A DNA stretch of 64,000 nucleotides from Clostridia bacterium (GTDB lineage Bacteria > Bacillota > Clostridia > Lachnospirales > Lachnospiraceae): the NCBI GenBank assembly GCA_910574475.1, contig CAJTAT010000012.1, forward strand, positions 1 to 64,000, read 5' to 3'. The notes below the pieces were generated by a model that did not search any database, was not told the DNA's origin, and saw only the letters and a program-made list of their open reading frames with translations. This document shows, in pieces, positions 57,487 through 64,000 of the stretch (its first letter is position 1; each line of letters opens with the position of its first letter). Made by a program: the position numbers and the translations under genes.

Positions 57487-59841
57487 ATGGTAAGGATAGG
57501 AATGTTTTTGGGAGACCGCTATGAGGTTCTGGAAAAGATTGGTTCCGGCGGAATGGCAGATGTTTTCAAGGGCAAAGATCATAAATTGAACCGCTTTGTA
57601 GCAGTCAAAGTTTTAAAAGACGAATTTGTGGAGGATAAGAATTTTGTCCGCAAATTTAAGGAGGAAGCTCAGGCTGCCGCTGCGCTGGCTCATCCCAATA
57701 TTGTAAATGTCTATGATGTGGGCGATGAGCAGAATATTAACTATATTGTCATGGAGCTGGTGGAAGGCATTACCCTGAAAACGTATATTGAGAAAAAGGG
57801 TAAGTTAACGGTAAAAGAGGCTACCAGCATTGCAATCCAGGTAAGTGCTGGCCTGGAGATTGCACATAACAATCAAGTGGTACATCGGGATATTAAGCCC
57901 CAGAATATTATTATTTCACGAGAGGGAAAGGTGAAGGTGACGGATTTTGGCATAGCCAAGTCTGTTTCCTCTAACACTAATACTTCGGATGCCATGGGAT
58001 CTGTACACTATACCTCACCGGAACAGGCCAGAGGCGGATACAGTGATGCCAAAAGCGATATCTATTCTCTGGGTATTGTAATGTATGAAATGGTGACAGG
58101 ACGCGTACCCTTTGATGGTGAGACGACGGTAGTGATTGCGGTAAAGCATCTCCAGGAGGATATTGTATCTCCAAGAGTATATGCATCTGAGATACCAGTG
58201 AGCCTGGAACACATTATATTGAAGTGTACAGAGAAGAGCCCAGATCGCCGCTATGCAAGTGTGGTAGAATTAATTGCAGATCTGAAACAATCTTTGTTGA
58301 CGCCAGATGTAGACTTTGTAAAAGAGATTTTACCAAATGGTGCAAAGACTGTGTCCATCACCAGAGATGAGATATCCAAAATCAAGGAAGAGACAGGGCG
58401 TCTTCCCAGGGAAGAGATGAGATCCAGGTACCCGTATCTGGACGATGGGGAAGATGACGATGAGGATTATGACGACGAGGATGATGATTATGATGATGAC
58501 GACTATGATGATGTAGATGATGATTACGATGACGACGATGATTATGATGATGAAGATTATGATGATGACGACGAGGATGAAGATGAGGACGGCATCCTGG
58601 ATCCAAAGCTTGAGAAAATCATGACCATCGGTGGAATTGTGGCGGCAGTCATCATTGTTATTATCATTGTTTTTATCCTGGCAAAGCTGTTTGGATTCGG
58701 AAAGTCCAACAAGAAGGATAAAGAGGACAATGAACCTCAGATAGAAGATGTATTAGATGATGAGAAAGAAGACGAGGAAAAAGCTGTAGAAGTTCCTGAT
58801 CTGCTGGGTAAGAGCTATTCTGAGGCTAAAGAAGTTTTGAATGAGCGGAATCTGGGGATTACATTGGGAGAGACAAGAGCTTCCAGTGACTATGAGCCAG
58901 GTCAGATTATCGCGCAGAGCATAGAGAAAGGGACTGAGGTGGAGCCCAATACTACGATTACCGTAGACATCTGTGGGGACGGAGAAGAAGTTGAAGTGCC
59001 GGATGTGCTTGGATATACAAAGGAACGAGCTGTATCTGCTCTGGAGGAACTGGGCTTTACTGTGGATGTGGCGGAGGCCTTTGATTCAGCCGCAGCAGGA
59101 AATGTGATCTCTACATCGCCCAGTGCAGGGAGCAAGGCGAAGCGCAGTGGTGTCATTAAGGTAGTGGTGAGCAAAGGGCCAGAAGAAGATAAAAACGAAG
59201 AGACTGTTCCCAAGATTGAAGGCTTGAGAGAGGCAGATGCAAAAGCAGCGCTGTCTTCTGTTAATCTCAAGTCAGGTACGGTGACAGAAGAGTTCCACAA
59301 TTCTGTGGCAGAGGGATATATTATCTCCCAGAGTGTGAAGGCGGGAACAAAGGTACCAAAGAATACGGCTGTAAACTATGTAGTCAGCAAAGGGAAAGAA
59401 GAGACAACAGTCTATATCGGCAATGCGGAGAAAAATGGAAGCGATGCAAATTCTGTTGCAGCTTACTTTGCAGACAAAGGTTTGAATGTAGTCCAGGAAG
59501 AAGCGTATAGCAATGATGTGGCAGAGGGTAATGTCATTTCCTACAATCCGGGAAATGGAGCTACGGTTGAAAAAGGATCGACTGTGACGATTGTAGTCAG
59601 CCGTGGACCAGAGCCAATGCAGACAGTACCAGGAGCTGGTGCAGATGTAAATGAGATTACTTCCAAAGGTTTTGTAGTGGGAAATAAAGATTATGCCTTT
59701 AGCAATGAGATTGCAGAAGGGAAGATTATATCCTGCAGTCCGTCAGGGGCACAACCAGCTGGAACAAAGATAGATGTTATTATTAGTAAAGGTGTAGATA
59801 ATACACCACCCGCCCCCCAGGATGCAACTGTAACGAACTAG
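57487..59841 (+). CDS. prkC: PASTA-domain Ser/Thr kinase with Asp-rich linker
   Basis: A 784-residue membrane kinase. The kinase domain (about 10-270) has GSGGMADVF, VHRDIKPQNI, VTDFGIAKS and SDIYSLG. A juxtamembrane segment follows, then an extremely acidic stretch of about 50 residues, nearly all Asp, Glu and Tyr (about 319-369). A transmembrane helix (about 378-403) and about five extracellular PASTA repeats (435-778) complete it. PASTA domains bind muropeptides and peptidoglycan. The acidic stretch on the cytoplasmic side is unusual for the family. It pairs with the phosphatase upstream. Confidence 0.95.
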   Translation: MVRIGMFLGDRYEVLEKIGSGGMADVFKGKDHKLNRFVAVKVLKDEFVEDKNFVRKFKEEAQAAAALAHPNIVNVYDVGDEQNINYIVMELVEGITLKTYIEKKGKLTVKEATSIAIQVSAGLEIAHNNQVVHRDIKPQNIIISREGKVKVTDFGIAKSVSSNTNTSDAMGSVHYTSPEQARGGYSDAKSDIYSLGIVMYEMVTGRVPFDGETTVVIAVKHLQEDIVSPRVYASEIPVSLEHIILKCTEKSPDRRYASVVELIADLKQSLLTPDVDFVKEILPNGAKTVSITRDEISKIKEETGRLPREEMRSRYPYLDDGEDDDEDYDDEDDDYDDDDYDDVDDDYDDDDDYDDEDYDDDDEDEDEDGILDPKLEKIMTIGGIVAAVIIVIIIVFILAKLFGFGKSNKKDKEDNEPQIEDVLDDEKEDEEKAVEVPDLLGKSYSEAKEVLNERNLGITLGETRASSDYEPGQIIAQSIEKGTEVEPNTTITVDICGDGEEVEVPDVLGYTKERAVSALEELGFTVDVAEAFDSAAAGNVISTSPSAGSKAKRSGVIKVVVSKGPEEDKNEETVPKIEGLREADAKAALSSVNLKSGTVTEEFHNSVAEGYIISQSVKAGTKVPKNTAVNYVVSKGKEETTVYIGNAEKNGSDANSVAAYFADKGLNVVQEEAYSNDVAEGNVISYNPGNGATVEKGSTVTIVVSRGPEPMQTVPGAGADVNEITSKGFVVGNKDYAFSNEIAEGKIISCSPSGAQPAGTKIDVIISKGVDNTPPAPQDATVTN

Positions 59842-59864
59842 AGTCAGCAGAGGCAAATCAATTG

Positions 59865-60743
59865 ATGCAGGGAAAGATAGTGAGAGGAATCGCCGGATTC
59901 TACTACGTTCAGGTAGCAGAATCCGGCATCTATGAATGTAAAGCAAAAGGAATTTTCCGTAACCAAAAAGTGAAACCTCTGGTAGGGGACAATGTTAGAC
60001 TGAATATCCTTAATGAGGCGGAGAAAACGGGAAATATAGAAGTGATCTTGCCGCGAAAAAATGAATTGATACGCCCGGCAGTGGCAAATGTGGATCAGGC
60101 TCTGGTGATTTTTGCTACAGCCCGGCCAAAGCCTAATTTTAATCTGCTGGATCGCTTCTTGATTATGATGCTGTGGCAGAAAGTTTCTGCTGTGATCTGT
60201 TTTAACAAGTGTGATCTGGCGTCAGAGGAAGATCTGCGTCTTTTGGAAGAGACTTACCGGAGTGCTGGCTATGAGATACGTTTCACCAGTGCAATGGAAG
60301 GGAAGGGCGTGGAAGAGATACGAGCTCTGATACAGGGGAAGACCACCGTCGTGGCTGGGCCTTCCGGGGTGGGGAAATCTTCCCTAATTAATCTTATTCA
60401 CCCAGAAGCGGCTATGGAAACAGGGGTTATCAGTAAAAAAGTGGAGAGAGGGAGGCATACAACCCGTCATTCAGAATTATTTGCTCTGGATGAGGAGAGT
60501 TTTATCTGCGACACTCCAGGATTTAGTTCTATTTTCCTTCCTGATTTTGAGAAAGAGGATTTAAAAGAATATTTTCCAGAGTTCACAGAATATGAGATGA
60601 ATTGCCGCTTTCAGGGCTGCGTACATATCCGTGAGCCGGAGTGCGCAGTGAAAGAGGCGCTTGAGCGAAAAAAGCTCAGCCCTATCCGATACGAGAATTA
60701 TATAGCTTTATATGAGGAGCTAAAAGATAAAAGGAGGTATTAG
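59865..60743 (+). CDS. rsgA: ribosome small subunit-dependent GTPase A
   Basis: A 292-residue circularly permuted GTPase assisting late 30S assembly. An OB-fold occupies about 1-65. The G motifs are in permuted order: CFNKCDLA (G4) near 115, VAGPSGVGKSSLIN (G1) near 167, and DTPGFSS (G3) near 218. A C-terminal zinc motif has Cys and His in CRFQGCVHIREPEC. ATG 59865 is taken; a TTG directly before it is also possible. It follows prkC after 23 nt. Confidence 0.95.
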   Translation: MQGKIVRGIAGFYYVQVAESGIYECKAKGIFRNQKVKPLVGDNVRLNILNEAEKTGNIEVILPRKNELIRPAVANVDQALVIFATARPKPNFNLLDRFLIMMLWQKVSAVICFNKCDLASEEDLRLLEETYRSAGYEIRFTSAMEGKGVEEIRALIQGKTTVVAGPSGVGKSSLINLIHPEAAMETGVISKKVERGRHTTRHSELFALDEESFICDTPGFSSIFLPDFEKEDLKEYFPEFTEYEMNCRFQGCVHIREPECAVKEALERKKLSPIRYENYIALYEELKDKRRY

Positions 60744-60746
60744 AAA

Positions 60747-61400
60747 ATGAATAAGTTAGCACCGTCGATTCTCTCGGCAGATTTTTCGGCATTGGGAGAA
60801 GATGTGAAGAAAGCAGAACGGGCAGGAGCCCAGTATCTGCATATTGATGTGATGGATGGAAGTTTTGTTCCAAGCCTGTCTCTGGGATTTCCGGTGATTC
60901 AGTCTATTCGCAAGCTGACAGATATGGTTTTTGATGTTCATCTGATGATCTGTGATCCAGATCGGTATATCAGTGAGTTTGTGGCGGCTGGAGCAGATAT
61001 TATTACGGTACATGCGGAAGCCTGTCCTCATCTGAACCGTACCATTGCATCTATCAAAGAGAAAGGCGTCAAAGCCGGCGTAGTTTTGAACCCGGCAACC
61101 CCTTTGACAGAGCTGGAATACATTTTAGAGGATGTGGACATGGTTCTGCTGATGACTGTAAATCCAGGCTTTGGAGGCCAAAAGTATATTGAGAGCTGCA
61201 CGCGCAAAATCAAAGAGCTTCGTCAGATGATTACAGAGCGTGGCCTCAACATTGATATTGAGGTGGACGGCGGCGTCAAGCTGGACAATGTTCAGAAAGT
61301 TTTGGATGCAGGAGCCAATGTGGTTGTAGCAGGTTCTGCTGTCTTTGGAGGCGACATTGAACAAAATGTCAAGGATTTTCTGAAGGTTTTAAATCCATGA
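60747..61400 (+). CDS. rpe: ribulose-phosphate 3-epimerase
   Basis: A 217-residue TIM-barrel enzyme of the pentose phosphate pathway. [14 protein letters not shown] at the N-terminus, [16 protein letters not shown] (metal His/Asp, near 33), [26 protein letters not shown] and [10 protein letters not shown] are all present. It lies 3 nt after rsgA and overlaps thiN by 4 bases (ATGA). AGGAGG precedes the start. Confidence 0.97.
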   Translation: MNKLAPSILSADFSALGEDVKKAERAGAQYLHIDVMDGSFVPSLSLGFPVIQSIRKLTDMVFDVHLMICDPDRYISEFVAAGADIITVHAEACPHLNRTIASIKEKGVKAGVVLNPATPLTELEYILEDVDMVLLMTVNPGFGGQKYIESCTRKIKELRQMITERGLNIDIEVDGGVKLDNVQKVLDAGANVVVAGSAVFGGDIEQNVKDFLKVLNP

Positions 61401-62050
61401 AAACATTGATTGTAAGTGGGGGCAATATCGATCCAGATTTTGCCCTTTCTTTATATAAGAAAGATGCTTATGACAGAATTATCGGTGTGGACAATGGACT
61501 GCGTTTCCTCTATGAAAATCACATTTTACCCACTCATATTGTGGGAGACTTTGACACAGCCAAGCCAGAACTGGTAGACTATTACAGCTCTCTGAGCCAG
61601 ATTCAAATCCGCAGATTCAATCCGGTCAAAGACTCTACGGACACTCAGATTGCCATTGAACTGGCCCTGGAACTTGGTAGTAGCTCGATTGTGATTCTAG
61701 GCGGTACTGGAAGCCGTCTGGATCATGTGCTCGGGAATATTCAGAGTATGATGTTGGCGAAAAATGCTGGGGTAGGCTGTGAGATGTTGGATGAGCATAA
61801 TCGCATCCGCCTCATATCAGAGGATACAATGTTAGAGAAAGATGGGCAATATGGAGAGTTTGTATCTCTGATTCCATTGACCACAGTGGTAGATGGAGTG
61901 TATCTCAAAGGATTTAAGTATCCCCTCACAAATCATACTTTTACTAGTACGGGAAGCGCAGGGTTTGGAGTCAGCAATGAGATTATGGAAGAAGAGGCCT
62001 GGATTTGTATGCGATCAGGAGTATTCATTCTCATTGAATCCAGAGACTGA
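61397..62050 (+). CDS. thiN: thiamine pyrophosphokinase
   Basis: A 217-residue enzyme making thiamine diphosphate from thiamine. It shows [31 protein letters not shown] (substrate loop), [13 protein letters not shown] and [15 protein letters not shown]. The C-terminal beta region ends with [10 protein letters not shown]. It is last in the rsgA-rpe-thiN unit. No hairpin terminator follows closely; the next 280 bases are A/T-rich. Confidence 0.95.
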   Translation: MKTLIVSGGNIDPDFALSLYKKDAYDRIIGVDNGLRFLYENHILPTHIVGDFDTAKPELVDYYSSLSQIQIRRFNPVKDSTDTQIAIELALELGSSSIVILGGTGSRLDHVLGNIQSMMLAKNAGVGCEMLDEHNRIRLISEDTMLEKDGQYGEFVSLIPLTTVVDGVYLKGFKYPLTNHTFTSTGSAGFGVSNEIMEEEAWICMRSGVFILIESRD

Positions 62051-62335
62051 GCTCCTGGAAATTGAGGAGATATGTGGAAAGAGTAGAAAATCATAGAAAA
62101 TATTTTTATAATTTTAAAATTTTATTAGGTAGATTTCCGCTCTTAAATCACTATATTTTAGAAAGTTTGAAAAAATAATCCTTTTGAGTTGAAAATATTG
62201 TATATTCTTTCTAAAAAAGGAGAGAATAGAGGAGAAGGGCGCTAAAATAAACAGGATTGACAAATAAACGACTTCCTGTCATAATACGTCCATTAGAAAC
62301 TAATGTGAGATCTGGTTTTTGAGGAGTGAATGAGG
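62051..62335. promoter_or_regulatory. intergenic region with the promoter of the HPr-like gene
   Basis: A/T-rich DNA without a gene. A near-consensus promoter is TTGACA (62257-62262), 17-bp spacer, CATAAT (62280-62285). Before it, GGAGAGAATAGAGGAGAAGGG (about 62220-62240) is purine-rich but has no ORF behind it. Confidence 0.7.
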
Positions 62336-62560
62336 ATGCAGGAAAGAAGGATTAAGCTGACAACAGAAGATGTCAAAGAGTTTGTAAACAGTGCAAATCG
62401 ATGTGAATTTGATGTGGATGTGTTTTATAATCGAATTTTGATCGATGCAAAATCCATCTTAGGCGTTCTGAGCATGGATCTAAATAATGTGCTGACTGTA
62501 AAGTATCATGGCGAAAATGGGGATTTTGAGCGCATGTTGGCAAAATTTTCGGTGGCGTAA
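62336..62560 (+). CDS. HPr-like protein without the active-site histidine (Crh-like)
   Basis: A 74-residue protein resembling HPr of the PTS. The segment AKSILGVLSMDL matches the HPr region around regulatory Ser46 (KSIMGVMSLG). The N-terminal GxHxRPA loop with the phosphorylated histidine is replaced by TTEDVKEFVNSAN. Bacillus Crh likewise lacks His15 but keeps Ser46 and works in catabolite repression, so a regulatory role is possible. GAGGAG (62321-62326) is better spaced to ATG 62336 than to 62330. It has its own promoter and terminator. Confidence 0.75.
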   Translation: MQERRIKLTTEDVKEFVNSANRCEFDVDVFYNRILIDAKSILGVLSMDLNNVLTVKYHGENGDFERMLAKFSVA

Positions 62561-62580
62561 CAGGAATAAGAATTGTAGAA

Positions 62581-62613
62581 AAGGTCTGCTTATTGCAAGC
62601 AGGCCTTTTCTTT
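62581..62613 (+). terminator. terminator of the HPr-like gene
   Basis: AGG.CTGCTT and AAGCAG.CCT form a stem with an ATTGC loop, followed by TTTTCTTTG. It overlaps the -35 region of the next promoter. Confidence 0.82.
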
Positions 62614-62621
62614 GTTACAAT
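62593..62621 (+). promoter_or_regulatory. promoter of the helicase gene, leaderless
   Basis: TTGCAA (62593-62598), 17-bp spacer, TACAAT (62616-62621). The predicted start is 62628-62629, coinciding with the A of ATG 62629; no Shine-Dalgarno sequence is present. Confidence 0.55.
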
Positions 62622-62628
62622 ATTTTTT

Positions 62629-64000
62629 ATGGAAGATATAAGAACAAAGATCAAGATATCTGTCCGTGATTTGGTGGAATTTATTCTGCGATCAGGAGAT
62701 TTGGACAACCGAAGAGGAAAAAAGGCAGAGCGGGAAGCTATGCAGGCCGGAAATCGAATCCATCGAAAGATTCAGCGACGTATGGGAAGCGGCTACCAGG
62801 CAGAGGTCCCTTTGAAATATGAGGTATCTATGGAGGGCTTCGACTGCATTGTGGAAGGACGAGCTGATGGCATTTTCACAGAGGACGAAATTGTAACTGT
62901 GGATGAGATCAAGGGGATGTACCGTGATTTAAGCCTTTTAAAAGAACCCATAGGTGTACATCAGGCCCAGGCTATGTGTTACGCCTTTATTTATGCTGTT
63001 CAAAGGGAACTGTTGCAGATTCGGGTACAGATGACTTACTGTAACCTGGAGACAGAGGAGATCAAATATTTTAAAATTCTATATCAGCGAGAGGAATTAG
63101 AGGCCTGGTTTGCCAAGCTGATGAAGGAATATGGAAAATGGGCGGAGTTTCAAGCCCAGTGGAGAGATACTTGCAGGAGAAGTATTCGCCCTCTGGAATT
63201 TCCTTTTCCCTATCGTGAGGGACAAAAGGAGCTGGCTGTGGGGGCATACCGGACTATAGCCAGAAAGAAGCGGCTGTTTATACAGGCTCCCACAGGTGTG
63301 GGGAAAACCATGTCCACAGTATTTCCAGCTGTGAAAGCAGTGGGTGAGGAATTGGGCGACAAGATTTTTTATCTGACAGCCAAGACCATTACCCGGACAG
63401 TGGCAAAAGAGGCGTTTCGAATCTTAAGAGAACTGGGATTGCGAATGAAAAGCATTACTCTGACCGCAAAGGATAAGCTGTGTATCTGTGAAAACGTGGA
63501 CTGCAACCCGGAAAGCTGCCCCTATGCAAAAGGACATTTTGATCGGGTAAATGAGGCAGTTTTTCAGCTACTGACAGAGGGGCCGGATGATTTGAACCGT
63601 GAAGTGCTTCTCGATCAGGCCCATAAATATGAGGTATGTCCCTTTGAAATGAGCCTGGATGTGTCTAACTGGACAGATGTGGTGATCTGTGATTATAATT
63701 ATGTCTTTGATCCCAATGTGCGATTGAAACGTTTTTTCTCTGAGGGGGTAAGGGGAGAGTACATTTTCCTCATTGATGAGGCGCACAATCTGGTGGAACG
63801 GGGGAGGGAAATGTTCAGTGCTTCTCTCTACAAAGAAGATTTTCTGGATTTTAAGAGAAGGATTAAGGGAAAGTATAAAAAGGCGGAGAGGTGTCTGGAC
63901 AAATGTAATAAATACTTGTTGGATTTAAAGAGGGAGTGTGTGACTTACAGACTTCATGAAGATATAGGGGCTTTTTCTCTGCAGCTTCTGTCTCTGATGG
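62629..64000 (+). CDS. Rad3/DinG-like ATP-dependent DNA helicase (cut by window end)
   Basis: The first 457 codons of a large superfamily 2 helicase. An N-terminal PD-(D/E)xK/Cas4-like region (about 25-175: GNRIHRKIQ, EGRADGIF, VDEIKG, HQAQAMCYAFIY) precedes the helicase core with QAPTGVGKTMSTVFP (Walker A, near 222) and FLIDEAHNLVERG (DEAH box, near 380). Between them, cysteines in CICENVDCNPESCPYA and YEVCPFE are placed as in iron-sulphur-containing XPD/DinG helicases. It probably unwinds DNA or R-loops during repair. The start ATG 62629 is directly at the predicted transcript start. Confidence 0.88.
   Translation, partial: MEDIRTKIKISVRDLVEFILRSGDLDNRRGKKAEREAMQAGNRIHRKIQRRMGSGYQAEVPLKYEVSMEGFDCIVEGRADGIFTEDEIVTVDEIKGMYRDLSLLKEPIGVHQAQAMCYAFIYAVQRELLQIRVQMTYCNLETEEIKYFKILYQREELEAWFAKLMKEYGKWAEFQAQWRDTCRRSIRPLEFPFPYREGQKELAVGAYRTIARKKRLFIQAPTGVGKTMSTVFPAVKAVGEELGDKIFYLTAKTITRTVAKEAFRILRELGLRMKSITLTAKDKLCICENVDCNPESCPYAKGHFDRVNEAVFQLLTEGPDDLNREVLLDQAHKYEVCPFEMSLDVSNWTDVVICDYNYVFDPNVRLKRFFSEGVRGEYIFLIDEAHNLVERGREMFSASLYKEDFLDFKRRIKGKYKKAERCLDKCNKYLLDLKRECVTYRLHEDIGAFSLQLLSLM

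Overview
The window reads as a low-to-mid GC Gram-positive anaerobe of the Clostridia, most likely family Lachnospiraceae (Blautia/Ruminococcus-like). Pointers are an oxygen-sensitive class III ribonucleotide reductase, DUF1540 and YjfB small proteins, the ACT-hom-apgM-lysC threonine/aspartokinase operon, a MurE with the DAP-type DNPR motif, and the order priA-def-fmt-yugP-rsmB-rlmN-stp-prkC-rsgA-rpe-thiN. This is judged from the sequence alone; no database was searched.

Layout. 1-5340: a broken GPH-type sugar transporter gene next to what looks like an insertion-sequence end, followed by a tight four-gene operon (short-chain dehydrogenase, erythromycin-esterase-like hydrolase, aldo/keto reductase, and an amidohydrolase-fold protein that has lost all its metal ligands). 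5525-8670: the anaerobic ribonucleotide reductase locus, with two NrdR boxes. Here the glycyl-radical C-terminus of NrdD is encoded by its own 51-codon cistron (7980-8135) between nrdD and nrdG. 8700-20971: an accessory island holding a Fic gene broken by an AlbA/HATPase gene, a 91-nt CAAG microsatellite inside a small leader ORF that runs into a terminator-like hairpin, a 113-bp tandem repeat rich in GCGAAGC mini-hairpins, a MalT/LuxR-type ATPase regulator and a 2169-residue surface protein.

21087-29604: threonylcarbamoyl-AMP synthase, a Crp/Fnr regulator, a thioredoxin-ferredoxin-NapH-like redox operon with a Crp-type palindrome at about -41, and two large hybrid histidine kinases. 29764-34118: tRNA-Leu and, divergently, the ACT/hom/apgM/lysC operon, where lysC has an internal ribosome site as in two-subunit aspartokinases. 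34129-41624: Tex, two membrane proteins, YjfB, a chromate transporter pair, a divergent sirtuin, xanthine phosphoribosyltransferase and a YitT protein. 41760-45925: two ECF sigma operons. 46020-47316: DUF1540, tRNA-Gly and about 1 kb of mostly non-coding DNA with several inverted repeats. 47317-64000: an aldose-epimerase-like protein and the long housekeeping cluster above, then a Crh-like HPr homologue and a Rad3/DinG-like helicase cut by the window end.

The observations most worth following are (i) the split NrdD, (ii) the CAAG-repeat leader ORF in which only one of three reading frames lets ribosomes enter the terminator hairpin, a possible phase-variable attenuator ahead of the regulator/surface-protein pair, and (iii) the metal-ligand-free amidohydrolase in a catabolic-looking operon.
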